64,000 bases of DNA from Halomonas getboli (GCF_023094245.1 NZ_JALMEW010000009.1:35633-99632); one strand, 5' to 3'; shown: positions 22,366 to 35,331, counted from the first letter of the stretch. Numbers and translations are program-made. The notes: generated by a model from the letters alone, not told the origin.

Positions 22366-23934
22366 CTACAGCATCCAGTCGATGGGCAGCACCGAGATGA
22401 ACGTCACCCAGCCGCGCCGCAGCAGCCCCACGTTGGGCTCGCTGTGGTGACGAATCGTGCCGTCGTCGGTGCGCTCCAGCCACACCAGGTCGTCGTTGTC
22501 GTCGAGGCGCACCTCGTAGGCGTTGCCGGGGATGTCTTCGCGGAAGACCTCGGCCATCTCCTGGGCGAGTTCGGGGCTCTCGATGACGAAGCCGAGCTCG
22601 GTATTGAGCTTCGCGGAGCGTGGATCGAAGTTGAAGGAGCCGACGAACAGACGCTTTCCATCGACGGAGAAGGTCTTGGCGTGCAGGCTGGCGCCCTTGC
22701 TGCCGAAGGGGCCCGCCGCCTCGCTGCGCCCCGGCGCGCCGGGCTGGCGCTTGAGTTCGAACAGCCTGACGCCGGCCTCCAGCAGCTCGCGACGATGCTT
22801 GGCATAGCCGGCGTGCACCGCCCCGACGTCGGTGGCTTCCAGGGCATTGGTGAGGATGGTGACGTCGACGCCGTGGGCCTCCAGATCGGTGAACAGGCGA
22901 GTGCCCTTGTCCATCGGCACGAAGTAGGGCGACACCAGATAGACCGCCTGTTCCGGCGGCCCCAGCAGCCCACGGATGCGTCCGGTCAGCAGCGCCTCGT
23001 CGTCGGCTTCGCCCAGGCCCTTGGCCGGATCGTCGCTGACCATCTTGGCCTCGGCCCAGATCAGCGGCAGCCGGCCCTCGCGCAGTCGCTGTATCAGCGG
23101 CTCCTCCTCCAGCGCTTGCAGATAGCCCCGAGCCTCGGGCTGGGCGAGCAGCTCGTCGAGCTGCGCCTCGAGGCGCGCGGTGCCCTCGCGACCCGCCGAG
23201 TCGATCAGGCGGCTGGCCGGATAGGCGGAGCGGCTCGACCAGTAGCGGTCGAAATCGCTCGAGACGTCCTGCACGATCGGGCCGATAGCGAGCACGTCCA
23301 GGTCGGAGAAGGCCATGTCCGTGGCCGCGCCGAAATACTCGTCGCCGATGTTGCGGCCGCCGATGATGGTGGCCTGATTGTCCGCGGTGAAGGACTTGTT
23401 GTGCATGCGCCGGTTGGCGCGGGAGAAGTCGGTGAGGTAGCCCACGAAGCGCGGCGAGCGGATCACGAACGGATTGAACAGCCGGACCTCGATGTTAGGA
23501 TGCGCGTCGAGCGCGGCCAGCTTGTGGTCCAGCCCGGTGGTGTTGGTGTCGTCAAGCAGCATGCGCACCCGTACGCCGCGGTCGGCCGCGTCCAGCAGGG
23601 CGCGATACAGCAGCGAGCCGGTGATGTCGTCATGCCAGATGTAGTACTGCACATCGAGGGTCCGCTCCGCCGACTCGGCCAGCAGCAGCCGCGCCGCGAA
23701 GGCGTCGCGCGCGTTGCGCAGCGCGTGGAAGCCGTCGATGTCGTCATGCTGGGCCACCAGCGGCGACACCATCTCGCCCAGCGCCGTCTGCCGGGCCTGC
23801 GCTACCGGCAGCTGCTGCGTCTCGCTTCGCCCTTCCAACGGCGGCAGGGGGCTGCACCCCGTCAGCCACAGCAGCATCGCCAAGGCCAGCCACACGCTGG
23901 CCTGGCTCGAACGTCCCGGGAAAGATCGTGTCAT
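22366..23934 (-). CDS. phospholipase D-family lipoprotein (ClsC/YmdC-like)
   Basis: 522 residues from ATG 23934, preceded by AGGAG at eight bases; a GTG at 23955 is possible but poorly placed. Lipoprotein signal with LTGC (Cys27). Two HKD motifs, HNKSFTADN near 180 (then GGRNIGDEYF) and HAKTFSVD near 427 (then GSFNFDPRS), define the two-lobed PLD active site. The arrangement is that of ClsC-type cardiolipin synthases and related periplasmic transphosphatidylases. This predicts phospholipid head-group exchange at the inner-membrane outer face, perhaps for osmotic adaptation. Confidence 0.88.
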   Translation of the reverse strand: MTRSFPGRSSQASVWLALAMLLWLTGCSPLPPLEGRSETQQLPVAQARQTALGEMVSPLVAQHDDIDGFHALRNARDAFAARLLLAESAERTLDVQYYIWHDDITGSLLYRALLDAADRGVRVRMLLDDTNTTGLDHKLAALDAHPNIEVRLFNPFVIRSPRFVGYLTDFSRANRRMHNKSFTADNQATIIGGRNIGDEYFGAATDMAFSDLDVLAIGPIVQDVSSDFDRYWSSRSAYPASRLIDSAGREGTARLEAQLDELLAQPEARGYLQALEEEPLIQRLREGRLPLIWAEAKMVSDDPAKGLGEADDEALLTGRIRGLLGPPEQAVYLVSPYFVPMDKGTRLFTDLEAHGVDVTILTNALEATDVGAVHAGYAKHRRELLEAGVRLFELKRQPGAPGRSEAAGPFGSKGASLHAKTFSVDGKRLFVGSFNFDPRSAKLNTELGFVIESPELAQEMAEVFREDIPGNAYEVRLDDNDDLVWLERTDDGTIRHHSEPNVGLLRRGWVTFISVLPIDWML

Positions 23935-24043
23935 GGCAAGGACTCCTGTCGGCACCTCCCTCCACCATAGCGGTTATCGACGGTGACGATGTCCCTGCGC
24001 CACCACGCAGCGCCAACGCAGACACGACAACATAGAAACGACA

Positions 24044-24065
24044 ACGCCCTGCCATGGCAGGGCGT
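24044..24065 (-). terminator. palindromic terminator after ssb
   Basis: A perfect 22-base palindrome (ACGCCCTGCCA and its complement) lies 29 bases beyond the ssb stop. On the minus strand it is followed by the T-rich TGTCGTTTCT. Confidence 0.65.
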
Positions 24066-24094
24066 CGTGCAACAGCGCCGGGAACGAGCCGAGC

Positions 24095-24769
24095 CTAGAA
24101 CGGGATCTCGTCGTCGAAGTCGTCGAAGCTGCCCGGATCCGGCGCGCCGAAGTTGCCGCCCTGCTGCTGGCCGCCGCCCTGGTTGGGGGCCGGCTGGGGG
24201 GCCGGGCGCTGACCGCCGCCCTGCTGCTGACCGCCGCCCTGCTGCTGACCGCCGAAGCCGCCGCCCTGCTGGGGCTGACCGCCCGGGGGCTGGCCATAGT
24301 TGCCGCCCTGCTGCTGGCCGCCGAAGCCGCCGCCCTGCGGCTGACCGCCCTGGGGCTGACCATAGTTGCCGCCCTGCTGGCGCGGCTGGCCGCCGCCGAA
24401 GCCACCCGGCTGGCCGCCGCCCATCTCGCCGCTGCGCGAATCGAGCATCTGCATGTCGTTGGCGACGATCTCGGTGGAGTACTTGTCGACGCCGTTCTGA
24501 TCCTGCCACTTGCGCGTCTGCAGGCGGCCCTCGACGTAGACCCGGGAGCCCTTGCGCAGGTACTGCTGGGAGATCTCGGCCAGCTTGTTGAACATCACCA
24601 CCCGGTGCCACTCGGTGCGCTCCTGGCGCTGGCCGCTCTGGCGATCCATCCAGGTATCGGTGGTCGCGAGGTTGAGGTTGGCCACGGCGGTGCCGGACGG
24701 GGTGAAGCGCACCTCGGGGTCTTGTCCGAGATTGCCGATGAGAATGACCTTGTTGACGCCACGGGCCAT
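24095..24769 (-). CDS. ssb: single-stranded DNA-binding protein
   Basis: 224 residues, longer than E. coli Ssb (178). The OB fold covers about 1-112 ([49 protein letters not shown]). A Gly/Gln-rich linker with repeated [13 protein letters not shown] units covers about 120-210. The acidic tip DDFDDEIPF recruits repair and replication partners. It binds ssDNA as a tetramer. AAGGAG precedes ATG 24769. A TATAGT -10-like element at 24904-24909 has no clear -35. The order ssb, MFS gene, uvrA matches Pseudomonas. Confidence 0.97.
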   Translation of the reverse strand: MARGVNKVILIGNLGQDPEVRFTPSGTAVANLNLATTDTWMDRQSGQRQERTEWHRVVMFNKLAEISQQYLRKGSRVYVEGRLQTRKWQDQNGVDKYSTEIVANDMQMLDSRSGEMGGGQPGGFGGGQPRQQGGNYGQPQGGQPQGGGFGGQQQGGNYGQPPGGQPQQGGGFGGQQQGGGQQQGGGQRPAPQPAPNQGGGQQQGGNFGAPDPGSFDDFDDEIPF

Positions 24770-24950
24770 GGTTGACTCCTTGATTCTGTCGGAAGGCGGA
24801 CCACCGGGCAGGCCCCGGCGACGAACCCGGCCTCCCGGAACGCTCGAATGCATGTAGATGAACGCGCCGGGCCACGACCGGCGCGCGAAAGACCGATGCC
24901 GATACTATACGCGAGTTCCCGCCTCGACGCCGCCGAGCGACGAAGCGCGA

Positions 24951-26324
24951 TCAGCGTGATCCGGTCAGCCGCGACAGGGCCTCGGTATCCAGCCGCTCGC
25001 GGTCGACCTTGAGATAGGCCAGGCGCTCCTCGGGCACCACCAGCACGTCCTCGACGCCGGCCACGGCGGCGAAGCGCGCCATCAGGGCATCGAGGGCATC
25101 GTCCTGCTGCTCCTCGGCCAGCGCCACCACCTCGCTAGAGAGATGGCGCGGCGGCGTCATGCCGAGCATGAACACGAACCAGGCCAGCCCGATCACGGCC
25201 ACGCCGAGGAACACCGCCGTCAGGCCGAAGTGCTGCGACAGGAAACCGCCCAGCACGCCGCCGAGAAAAGCGCCCAGGAACTGGCTGGTGGAGTACAGTC
25301 CCATGGCGGTGCCCTTGGCACCGGCCGGCGCCAGCTTGCTGATCATCGACGGCAGCGTGGCCTCGAGCAGATTGAACGAGGTGAAGAAGGCGAACAGCCA
25401 GCCGATCAGCCCCATCAGGCCGTGTCCCTCGAGGCCCAGCCCCAGCAGGCTGGCGACGATGACGCCGATGGCCCCCAGGCACATCAGCTTCATCTTGCGG
25501 CGCTTCTCGGCGACGATGACCAGCGGCACCATGGCCACGAAGGACAGGCCCATCACGCCGAGATAGACCAGGCCATGGTGGGACTCGGCGATGCCGGCGT
25601 CGACCAGCCGGAACGGCACGGCAACGAAGATCGCCATCAGGATCAGGTGCAGGCCGAAGATGGAGGCGTTGAGCCGCCACAGGTCGAGGCGCCCGACGAG
25701 TCCCTTGAGCTGGCCGCGGTCGATGCCCACGTCCTGGTGCCCGCGCCGCTGCGGCGCCCGGGGCACCAGCTTCCACAGCACGCCGAGCCCCAGCGCCGCC
25801 AGGCCGGCGGTGAACCAGAACACGCCGGACAGCCCGAAGTGCGACGACACCAGCGGCCCCAGCACCATCGCCACCGCGAAGGCCACGCCGATCGACAGCC
25901 CGATGGTGGCCATGGCGGCGGTGCGCACCTGCTCGCGGGTCTGGTCCGCCAGCAGCGCCATGATGGCTGCAGCCACGGCGCCGCTGCCCTGCAGGCAGCG
26001 GCCCAGGATGATGCCGGCGATGCTGTCGGCCTGGGCCGCCACCACGCTGCCGATCAGGAACAGCACCAGCCCGCCGGCGATCACCGGCTTGCGCCCGATG
26101 CGGTCGGACAGCAGGCCGAAGGGGATCTGCAGCACGGCCTGGGTGAGGCCGTAGATACCCAGTGCGAACCCGACCAGCAGCGGCGTCGCGCCGATCAGTT
26201 CCTCGGCCTTGAGCGCCAGGATGGGCAGCACCATGAACAGGCCGAGCATGCGCGTGGCATAGAGCCCGGCCAGACCGACGATGGCTCGCCGCTCGGCGGC
26301 TAACAGTAAGCTGGCCTTGGACAT
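24951..26324 (-). CDS. MFS transporter with C-terminal ferredoxin-like domain (YajR-like)
   Basis: 457 residues; ATG 26324. Twelve membrane helices span about 15-395, with the MFS motif A GLLSDRIGRKP near 72 and its echo VAEKRRKMK in the second half. Residues about 403-457 form a small ferredoxin-like (HMA-type) domain (DALMARFAAVAGVEDVLVV...LAYLKVD), the YAM domain of E. coli YajR. The substrate is unknown; a proton-driven drug or metabolite exporter is likely. It lies between ssb and uvrA and is divergent from uvrA. Confidence 0.87.
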   Translation of the reverse strand: MSKASLLLAAERRAIVGLAGLYATRMLGLFMVLPILALKAEELIGATPLLVGFALGIYGLTQAVLQIPFGLLSDRIGRKPVIAGGLVLFLIGSVVAAQADSIAGIILGRCLQGSGAVAAAIMALLADQTREQVRTAAMATIGLSIGVAFAVAMVLGPLVSSHFGLSGVFWFTAGLAALGLGVLWKLVPRAPQRRGHQDVGIDRGQLKGLVGRLDLWRLNASIFGLHLILMAIFVAVPFRLVDAGIAESHHGLVYLGVMGLSFVAMVPLVIVAEKRRKMKLMCLGAIGVIVASLLGLGLEGHGLMGLIGWLFAFFTSFNLLEATLPSMISKLAPAGAKGTAMGLYSTSQFLGAFLGGVLGGFLSQHFGLTAVFLGVAVIGLAWFVFMLGMTPPRHLSSEVVALAEEQQDDALDALMARFAAVAGVEDVLVVPEERLAYLKVDRERLDTEALSRLTGSR

Positions 26325-26425
26325 AGAGATTCCAGTGCTTCTGAGGGAGGGCGCGGGGCCCTGGAGATGATGGAGGCACATTCTACCGCTTCGCGGCGGC
26401 ACACGAAACGCTCGCTCCGGCGACT

Positions 26426-26455
26426 TTGCCGCACTCCCGGCCGGGCCCGTATAAT
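26426..26455 (+). promoter_or_regulatory. sigma70 promoter of uvrA
   Basis: TTGCCG (26426-26431), 18 bases, then TATAAT (26450-26455), 30 bases before the start codon. No CTG-N10-CAG LexA box is visible nearby. Confidence 0.6.
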
Positions 26456-26485
26456 CGATCTTTTGCCGCGGCCCACGAGGTAGGA

Positions 26486-29341
<2,856 letters not shown>

Positions 29342-29350
29342 TGACCGCGT

Positions 29351-29385
29351 CGTTCGCCGCCGATCCGAGCGATCGGCGGCGAACG
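29351..29385 (+). terminator. hairpin terminator of uvrA
   Basis: Perfect 15-base arms (29351-29365 and 29371-29385) around a CGAGC loop, just after the stop. It has no T-tract. Confidence 0.65.
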
Positions 29386-29450
29386 GGGCAGAATCTGCTA
29401 GCTTTTCCAGAGACGCCCCTCTTCCGCCTCTTCGTCTCTGGAGACCGCCC

Positions 29451-30227
29451 ATGCCTCTCGTCACCTCCCGTACGCCCGTCCGGACCGCCACGCGGCTGCT
29501 GAGCGGAGCGGCGCTATGCCTGGCCCTGGCGGCGCCTCAGGCCCAGGCCGATGGGACCACGGCCTCGCTCTACCTGTGGGGCACCGACGTCGACCAGACG
29601 CTGAAGGGCGGCACGCGCCTCGAGACCAGCCGCCAGACAGTGATGGAGAATCTGGAGTTCGGCCTGATGGGCACGCTGGTGTATCGCCGCGGCCCCTGGC
29701 TCTATGGCTTCGACGGCCTCTACGCCGACATCGGCAAGGACGCCGACGTCGACGTGCCGGTGGAAAGCGGGGAGCCCGAGGGGGCTGAGTCCATCGAGAC
29801 GGCGCTGGACTTCACCACCAAGACGGTCATGGCTCACGCCTTCATCGGCCATCAGTGGTATCGCGACGCGAACTGGTCCGTCTACGGCACCGGCGGTCTC
29901 CGCTACACCCGCTTCGAGACCGAGCTCACCGTGGCCACCGACGAAAGTGCCCGGCGCTTCGACACCGAGGACAACCTCACCGACGCCACCTTCGGCCTGC
30001 GTGGCCATTACAGCTTCACGCCCCACTGGTCCACGCCCTTCATCGTCGACGTCGGCACCGGCAGCACCGAGGTCAGCCTGCAGGCCTTCACCGCCGCCGA
30101 GTACGCCTGGGGGAGCAGCAGCGTGACGGCGGGCTATCGCTACATGAAGTGGCGGCTCGACGACAGCGACTTCCTCGACGAGGTCATCTACGAAGGGCCG
30201 GTGGTGGCCTACAGCTACCGTTTCTGA
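29451..30227 (+). CDS. outer-membrane beta-barrel protein, family unknown
   Basis: 258 residues. A signal peptide ends at about AQA-D (residue 33). The mature part alternates aromatic and hydrophobic residues in strand-sized segments (TASLYLWGTDV, WLYGFDGLYADIG, WSVYGTGGLRYTRFE, TFGLRGHYSF, SSVTAGYRYMKW) and ends VVAYSYRF with the C-terminal Phe used by the BAM machinery. This predicts a barrel of about eight strands; the role is unknown. It stands alone between uvrA and the ribosomal genes. Confidence 0.75.
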   Translation: MPLVTSRTPVRTATRLLSGAALCLALAAPQAQADGTTASLYLWGTDVDQTLKGGTRLETSRQTVMENLEFGLMGTLVYRRGPWLYGFDGLYADIGKDADVDVPVESGEPEGAESIETALDFTTKTVMAHAFIGHQWYRDANWSVYGTGGLRYTRFETELTVATDESARRFDTEDNLTDATFGLRGHYSFTPHWSTPFIVDVGTGSTEVSLQAFTAAEYAWGSSSVTAGYRYMKWRLDDSDFLDEVIYEGPVVAYSYRF

Positions 30228-30267
30228 TCCAGCGGCCCCGGACACATAAAAAAATAGCGACATAAAA

Positions 30268-30295
30268 AAACCGGCTCCCCGAGGGGAGCCGGTTT
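30268..30295 (-). terminator. rho-independent terminator of the alpha operon
   Basis: AAACCGGCTCCCC (30268-30280) pairs with GGGGAGCCGGTTT (30283-30295). On the minus strand it is followed by a seven-T run and a second T-run 16 bases on, from the doubled ACATAAAAAAA sequence at about 30243-30270. It ends the whole ribosomal gene run. Confidence 0.93.
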
Positions 30296-30325
30296 GGTGC
30301 CGGACCGTGAGGTCGCGCGCGAGGA

Positions 30326-30709
30326 TCAATCCTCGGCGGCTTCCTCGACGACCGGACGGTCGACCAGTTCGACGTAGGCCATGGGGGCGTTGTCGCCAGC
30401 GCGGAAACCGCACTTGAGCACGCGGACGTAGCCGCCCGGGCGATTGGCGTAACGCGGACCCAGCTCGTTGAAGAGCTTGCCGACCGCTTCCTTGGAGCGG
30501 GTGCGGCTGAAGGCCAGACGACGGTTGGCGACGCTGTCCTGCTTGGCCAGAGTGATGAGCGGCTCGATGTGACGACGCAGCTCTTTGGCCTTGGGCAGGG
30601 TTGTCTTGATCACCTCGTGCTCGACCAGCGACACGCTCATGTTCTTGAACATGGCCTGGCGGTGCGAGCTGGTGCGATTCAGATGACGACCACTCTTACG
30701 ATGACGCAT
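30326..30709 (-). CDS. rplQ: 50S ribosomal protein L17
   Basis: 127 residues, same as E. coli. It starts [24 protein letters not shown], the diagnostic L17 block. It binds 23S rRNA close to the polypeptide exit. The acidic tail VVEEAAED is an addition. Last gene of the alpha operon, directly after rpoA, so its level follows RNA polymerase alpha. Confidence 0.98.
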   Translation of the reverse strand: MRHRKSGRHLNRTSSHRQAMFKNMSVSLVEHEVIKTTLPKAKELRRHIEPLITLAKQDSVANRRLAFSRTRSKEAVGKLFNELGPRYANRPGGYVRVLKCGFRAGDNAPMAYVELVDRPVVEEAAED

Positions 30710-30748
30710 GGTTGTGATTCCTTACCAAACTGGGACTCGAGTCGACGC

Positions 30749-31747
30749 TCACGCGGAGGCCTTGTCGTCCTTCAGGCTAGCGGGCGGCCAATTTTCCAGC
30801 CGCATACCCAGGGACAGACCACGGGCGGCCAACACGTCCTTGATCTCGTTCAGGGACTTCTTGCCGAGATTCGGGGTCTTCAGCAGCTCCACCTCGGTGC
30901 GCTGGATCAGGTCCCCGATGTAGTAGATGTTCTCGGCCTTCAGGCAGTTGGCGCTGCGGACGGTCAACTCGAGATCGTCTACGGGGCGCAGCAGGATCGG
31001 ATCGATATGATCCTCTTCCTCTTCCACTTCCTGTTCCTTGTCGGCTTCCAGGTCGACGAACGCGGCCAGCTGCTCCTGCAGGATAGTCGCGCTGCGACGG
31101 ATCGCCTCTTCCGGATCCAGGGTGCCGTCGGTTTCCAGATTGAGAATCAGCTTGTCGAGGTCGGTGCGCTGTTCGACACGCGCGGCCTCGACGGTATAGG
31201 AAACCCGACGCACGGGGCTGAAGGTCGCATCCAGCTGCAGGCGGCCGATGGCACGAGACTCGTCGTCGGCGTCGCCACGGACGTCCGCCGGCTCATAGCC
31301 GCGGCCGCGGGCCACCTTGAGCTGCATCTTCAGCTCGGCGCCCTCGTTGACGTGCGCGATGACGTGCTCGGGATTGACGATCTCGACGTCGTGGTCGAGG
31401 GCGATGTCACCCGCGGTCACGATGGCCGGGCCCTGCTTGTTCAGCGAGAGCACCGCCTCGTCGCGGCTGTGCATCTTGATCGCCACGTCCTTGAGGTTCA
31501 GGAGGATTTCGATGACATCTTCCTGGACGCCCTCGATCGCGCTGTACTCGTGATCGACACCGGCGATCTCGGTCTCTACCACGGCACAGCCGGGCATGGA
31601 CGAGAGCAGGATGCGACGCAGAGCATTGCCCAGAGTGTGGCCGAAGCCACGCTCGAACGGCTCGAGCACGATCTTCGCGTGGTGCGCGTTGATCTCTTCG
31701 ACCTTGATGTCGCGAGGACGGAGAAACTCTGTCACTGAACGCTGCAT
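30749..31747 (-). CDS. rpoA: RNA polymerase subunit alpha
   Basis: 332 residues (E. coli 329). The N-terminal dimerisation domain (about 1-235, with [20 protein letters not shown] at 34-53) nucleates assembly with beta and beta'. A Glu-rich linker ([13 protein letters not shown], near 239) leads to the C-terminal domain (about 252-318, [19 protein letters not shown] and [13 protein letters not shown]), which binds UP elements and activators. A long GC hairpin lies in the gap to rpsD. Confidence 0.98.
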   Translation of the reverse strand: MQRSVTEFLRPRDIKVEEINAHHAKIVLEPFERGFGHTLGNALRRILLSSMPGCAVVETEIAGVDHEYSAIEGVQEDVIEILLNLKDVAIKMHSRDEAVLSLNKQGPAIVTAGDIALDHDVEIVNPEHVIAHVNEGAELKMQLKVARGRGYEPADVRGDADDESRAIGRLQLDATFSPVRRVSYTVEAARVEQRTDLDKLILNLETDGTLDPEEAIRRSATILQEQLAAFVDLEADKEQEVEEEEDHIDPILLRPVDDLELTVRSANCLKAENIYYIGDLIQRTEVELLKTPNLGKKSLNEIKDVLAARGLSLGMRLENWPPASLKDDKASA

Positions 31748-31791
31748 GATGAATACCTTTCAGGCTGCCAAACGGATACTCGGTACTGAAG

Positions 31792-31817
31792 GCCGCCCAC
31801 CCCGCGGGGAGGGCGGC
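31792..31817 (-). other. strong hairpin between rpsD and rpoA
   Basis: GCCGCCC (31792-31798) pairs with GGGCGGC (31811-31817), and CCCC with GGGG inside, separated by an A/A mismatch. No T-tract, so more likely a processing or expression-balancing element than a terminator. Confidence 0.6.
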
Positions 31818-31831
31818 GCGGCGATCGCCGC

Positions 31832-32452
31832 TTACTTCGAGTACAGCTCGACGATCAGTTGCTCATTGATGTCGGCAGACAGGTCACCGCGTTCAGGCAG
31901 AGCCTTGAAAGTGCCTTCCATCTTCTTGGCATCGACCTCGACCCAGGCCACATCGCCACGGTTGGCGGCGATGCCCAGAGCGTTCTGGATACGCGCCTGG
32001 TTCTTGGCCTTTTCACGGACGGAGACCACGTCACCGGGCTTGACCTGGTAGGAAGCCACGTTGACGGTCTTGCCGTTGACGGCGATCGCCTTGTGACTCA
32101 CCAGCTGGCGGGCCTCGGAACGAGTGGCGCCGTAGCCCATGCGGTAGACGACGTTGTCCAGTCGGGATTCGAGAAGCTGCAGCAACAGCTCACCGGTCGC
32201 GCCCTTCAGGCGGGCCGCTTCCTTGTAGTAGTTGCGGAACTGCTTCTCGAGCACGCCGTACATGCGGCGTACTTTCTGCTTCTCGCGAAGCTGCAAGCCG
32301 TAGTCGGAAATCCGCTGACGACGCTGGCCGTGCACACCCGGGATCTGCTCGGATTTGCACTTCTTCTCGAAGGGAGTGACACCGCTCTTCAGGAAGAGGT
32401 CGGTGCCTTCACGACGAGACAGTTTGCACTTCGGTCCAATATAACGAGCCAT
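31832..32452 (-). CDS. rpsD: 30S ribosomal protein S4
   Basis: 206 residues, as in E. coli. A primary 16S rRNA binder that starts 30S body assembly and, in E. coli, represses the alpha operon at rps[24 protein letters not shown] is the family start. The S4 RNA-binding domain lies near 95-155 ([30 protein letters not shown]). Confidence 0.98.
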   Translation of the reverse strand: MARYIGPKCKLSRREGTDLFLKSGVTPFEKKCKSEQIPGVHGQRRQRISDYGLQLREKQKVRRMYGVLEKQFRNYYKEAARLKGATGELLLQLLESRLDNVVYRMGYGATRSEARQLVSHKAIAVNGKTVNVASYQVKPGDVVSVREKAKNQARIQNALGIAANRGDVAWVEVDAKKMEGTFKALPERGDLSADINEQLIVELYSK

Positions 32453-32464
32453 GAATCTGTCTCC

Positions 32465-32851
32465 TTAAACGCGGCGTTTCTTCGGCGGACGGCAGCCATT
32501 GTGCGGAATGGGCGTCGCGTCGGTGATGCTTTGCACGCGGAAGCCGGCGGCATTCAGTGCACGCACGGCGGATTCACGGCCCGGACCGGGGCCTTTGACC
32601 AGCACGTCGACGTTTTTCACACCATACTCGGCTGCAGCGGTCGCTGCACGTTCGCTTGCCACTTGAGCAGCGAACGGGGTGCTCTTGCGAGAACCACGAA
32701 AACCCGAACCACCGGCAGTCGCCCAGGAGAGGGCGTTGCCCTGGCGGTCTGTGATCGTAATGATCGTGTTGTTAAAAGAGGCGTGGATATGCGCGACGGC
32801 ATCCACTACCTGCTTTTTAACCTTTTTACGGTTGCTACGCGGGTTAGCCAT
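32465..32851 (-). CDS. rpsK: 30S ribosomal protein S11
   Basis: 128 residues (E. coli 129). A platform protein near the mRNA exit and E site. The core blocks [19 protein letters not shown] and [18 protein letters not shown] and the basic end [11 protein letters not shown] are intact. Between rpsM and rpsD in the alpha operon. Confidence 0.98.
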   Translation of the reverse strand: MANPRSNRKKVKKQVVDAVAHIHASFNNTIITITDRQGNALSWATAGGSGFRGSRKSTPFAAQVASERAATAAAEYGVKNVDVLVKGPGPGRESAVRALNAAGFRVQSITDATPIPHNGCRPPKKRRV

Positions 32852-32889
32852 GTTGATGTCAATTCCTGTCGTTACGCAGAACGTGCGTG

Positions 32890-33246
32890 TTATTTGCGAA
32901 TCGGCTTACGCGGACCCTTACGGGTGCGCGCATTGGTCTTGGTCCGCTGACCGTTCAGCGGCAGACCACGGCGATGACGCAGACCACGATAGCAACCCAG
33001 GTCCATGAGACGCTTGATGTTCAGCGTCACATCACGACGAAGATCGCCTTCAACGGTGTACTTGCCGACTTCGGAACGCAGGGTGTCGACTTCGTCGGAA
33101 GACAGCTCCTGGATCTTGGTAGTCGGTGCAATGCCGGCCGCGACACAGATTTCCTGGGCGCGAGTACGGCCAATCCCGAAGATATAGGTCAGCGAGATCG
33201 CCGCATGCTTGTTGTCCGGGATATTGACGCCTGCAATACGGGCCAT
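32890..33246 (-). CDS. rpsM: 30S ribosomal protein S13
   Basis: 118 residues, as in E. coli. A head protein contacting the P-site tRNA and L5 in the intersubunit bridge. [22 protein letters not shown] starts the protein; the basic tail [14 protein letters not shown] ends it. First gene of the alpha operon, 58 bases downstream of its -10. The GGAGTAAGCTG before the ATG is the ribosome site and, by analogy, the place of S4 control; I could not confirm the pseudoknot. Confidence 0.98.
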   Translation of the reverse strand: MARIAGVNIPDNKHAAISLTYIFGIGRTRAQEICVAAGIAPTTKIQELSSDEVDTLRSEVGKYTVEGDLRRDVTLNIKRLMDLGCYRGLRHRRGLPLNGQRTKTNARTRKGPRKPIRK

Positions 33247-33303
33247 CAGCTTACTCCGAAATTTGAGCGGCTTGCTCGATTAATCATCTACAAAAGGCGC
33301 AAC

Positions 33304-33332
33304 AGCATACCCCTTTACCCTGCGAAGGGCAA
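33304..33332 (-). promoter_or_regulatory. alpha-operon promoter
   Basis: On the minus strand TTGCCC (33332-33327), 17 bases, TATGCT (33309-33304). It lies in the 125-base gap between rpmJ and rpsM, exactly where the alpha operon promoter lies in E. coli. Confidence 0.7.
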
Positions 33333-33371
33333 GGGGCATGCCGGCACCCGGTTTAGTGCAGCGTCAGGGGA

Positions 33372-33485
33372 TCAGCCCTGGCGCTGCTTGTGCCGCGGTT
33401 CGCTGCAGATGACGCGCACGGCGCCATTGCGACGAATGATCTTGCAGTTACGGCACATTTTCTTCACGGAAGCTCGAACTTTCAT
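33372..33485 (-). CDS. rpmJ: 50S ribosomal protein L36
   Basis: 37 residues, read from the sequence as a frame starting [20 protein letters not shown] and ending EPRHKQRQG. The zinc-ribbon ligands Cys11, Cys14, Cys27 and His32 are all present, so this is the zinc-binding paralogue. Last gene of the spc operon, 76 bases after secY. Confidence 0.95.
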   Translation of the reverse strand: MKVRASVKKMCRNCKIIRRNGAVRVICSEPRHKQRQG

Positions 33486-33561
33486 CGTTCCATCTCCATT
33501 GTTGGCTCGCGTCGCGAGCCAACGGTTCAGCTCGCGGCGCGCCAATTCATCAGCGGCGCCC

Positions 33562-34893
33562 TCAGCGCATGATGCCGCCGCTGCCGTAGCCTTTCAGGTT
33601 GGACTTCTTCATCACCGAATCGTATTGATGCGACATGAGGTGCGACTGCACCTGAGCCATGAAGTCCATGATGACCACCACCACGATCAGCATCGAAGTA
33701 CCGCCGAAGAAGAACGGTACGTTCCAGGCCACGATCAGGAACTGGGGCATCAGGGAAACGACGGTGATGTAGAGGGCACCGAACAGGGTCAGACGGCTCA
33801 TGACCTTGTCGACGTAGCGAGCGGTCTGCTCGCCGGGGCGGATGCCCGGAAGGAAGGCCCCCGACTTCTTGAGGTTGTCGGCGACGTCCTTGGGGTTGAA
33901 GACCAGCGCTGTGTAAAAGAAGCAGAAGAATACCACCGCTGCCGCGAAAAGCAAGATGTACAGCGGCTGACCCGGGCCGAGAGCCTGGGAAGCACGCTGC
34001 AGCCACTCCATGCCGTCCCCGGCACCGACCCACTGCCCCAGCGATGCCGGGAACAGCAGGATGCTCGAGGCGAAGATCGCCGGAATCACGCCCGCCATGT
34101 TGACCTTGAGCGGCAGATAGCTGCTCTGGCCGGCGTACATCTTGTTGCCGACCTGGCGACGCGGATAGTTCACCGTGATGCGGCGCTGGCCGCGCTCGAT
34201 GAATACCACGAAGGCCACGGTAGCGATGCCCAGAAGGGACAAGGCCAGCAGCGGCAGCACGTTCCATGCGCCTTCATTACGGGCCAGTTCGAAGGCCTGG
34301 CCCACGGCCCCCGGCAGACCGGCGACGATGCCCGAGAAGATCAGCAGCGAAATGCCGTTGCCGATGCCCTTCTCGGTGATCTGCTCGCCCAGCCACATCA
34401 TGAACACCGCCCCGCACACGAAGGTGACGACGGCGGTGAAGTAGAAGCTGAAGTCGGCCGTGTAGGCAATACCCTGGCTCGCCAGGCCCACCGACATGCC
34501 GGTGGCCTGGACGAGTGCCAGCAGTACGGTGCCGTAGCGGGTGTACTGGCTGATCTTGCGACGACCGGCCTCGCCCTCCTTCTTCAGCTGTTCCAGCTGG
34601 GGCGAGACGGCGGTCAGCAGCTGCATGATGATCGACGCGGAGATGTACGGCATGATGCCGAGCGCGAAGATGCTCATGCGCTCCAGGGCACCGCCGGAGA
34701 ACATGTTGAACATGCCCAGGATGGTGCCCTGCTGCTCCCTGAACAAGGCAGCAAGCTGGTCAGGATTGATACCGGGAACGGGGATGTGGGCACCGATACG
34801 GTAGACCACGATAGCGAGGAGCACGAAGCGCAGACGCGCCCAGAGTTCGCTCAGACCGCTGCCCATCGCCGGCATGTTTCCTGACTTGGCCAT
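33562..34893 (-). CDS. secY: Sec translocon subunit SecY
   Basis: 443 residues, as in E. coli, with ten membrane helices. The plug/TM2 region [27 protein letters not shown] is near 62-88. The cytoplasmic loops holding SecA/ribosome contacts include [16 protein letters not shown] near 250 and the loop near 350. It forms the protein-conducting channel with SecE (encoded at 60405) and SecG. Its ATG abuts the rplO stop, indicating tight coupling. Confidence 0.98.
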   Translation of the reverse strand: MAKSGNMPAMGSGLSELWARLRFVLLAIVVYRIGAHIPVPGINPDQLAALFREQQGTILGMFNMFSGGALERMSIFALGIMPYISASIIMQLLTAVSPQLEQLKKEGEAGRRKISQYTRYGTVLLALVQATGMSVGLASQGIAYTADFSFYFTAVVTFVCGAVFMMWLGEQITEKGIGNGISLLIFSGIVAGLPGAVGQAFELARNEGAWNVLPLLALSLLGIATVAFVVFIERGQRRITVNYPRRQVGNKMYAGQSSYLPLKVNMAGVIPAIFASSILLFPASLGQWVGAGDGMEWLQRASQALGPGQPLYILLFAAAVVFFCFFYTALVFNPKDVADNLKKSGAFLPGIRPGEQTARYVDKVMSRLTLFGALYITVVSLMPQFLIVAWNVPFFFGGTSMLIVVVVIMDFMAQVQSHLMSHQYDSVMKKSNLKGYGSGGIMR

Positions 34894-35328
34894 TTAGTCC
34901 TCTACCTTGCCGCCAGCGGCTTCGATCGCGGCACGGGCACCCTTGGTGACCTTGAGACCGCGGACCGTGACCGCCTTGTTCAGTTCGCCGGAAAGGATCA
35001 CCTTGGCATACTGGGTGGCGTCCTTCAGCACGTTGGCCTGCTTGAGGGTTTCCAGGGTGACTTCCTCACCCTCGACCCGGGCCAGTTCGCCCAGGCGGAC
35101 CTCTTCGGAGACCATCGACTTCGCGGAGGTGAAACCGAACTTCGGCAGACGACGCTGCAGCGGCATCTGACCGCCTTCGAAGCCGGGCTTCACGCTGCCG
35201 CCGCTGCGCGACTTGAGGCCCTTGTGGCCACGGCCACCGGTCTTGCCCAGACCGGAGCCGATGCCACGACCGACGCGCTTTTCAGCGTGCTTGGAGCCCG
35301 GGGCCGGGCTCAGGCTATTGAGTTTCAT
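34894..35328 (-). CDS. rplO: 50S ribosomal protein L15
   Basis: 144 residues, as in E. coli. The Gly-rich N-terminus ([18 protein letters not shown], 21-38) threads into 23S rRNA. A late-assembly protein at the central protuberance base. Lies between rpmD and secY. Confidence 0.98.
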   Translation of the reverse strand: MKLNSLSPAPGSKHAEKRVGRGIGSGLGKTGGRGHKGLKSRSGGSVKPGFEGGQMPLQRRLPKFGFTSAKSMVSEEVRLGELARVEGEEVTLETLKQANVLKDATQYAKVILSGELNKAVTVRGLKVTKGARAAIEAAGGKVED

Positions 35329-35331
35329 GGA

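Noticed and set aside
26325..26485. LexA box for uvrA
   Set aside because: No CTG-N10-CAG palindrome; the CAG...CTG pair near 26333-26342 has the wrong orientation and spacing.
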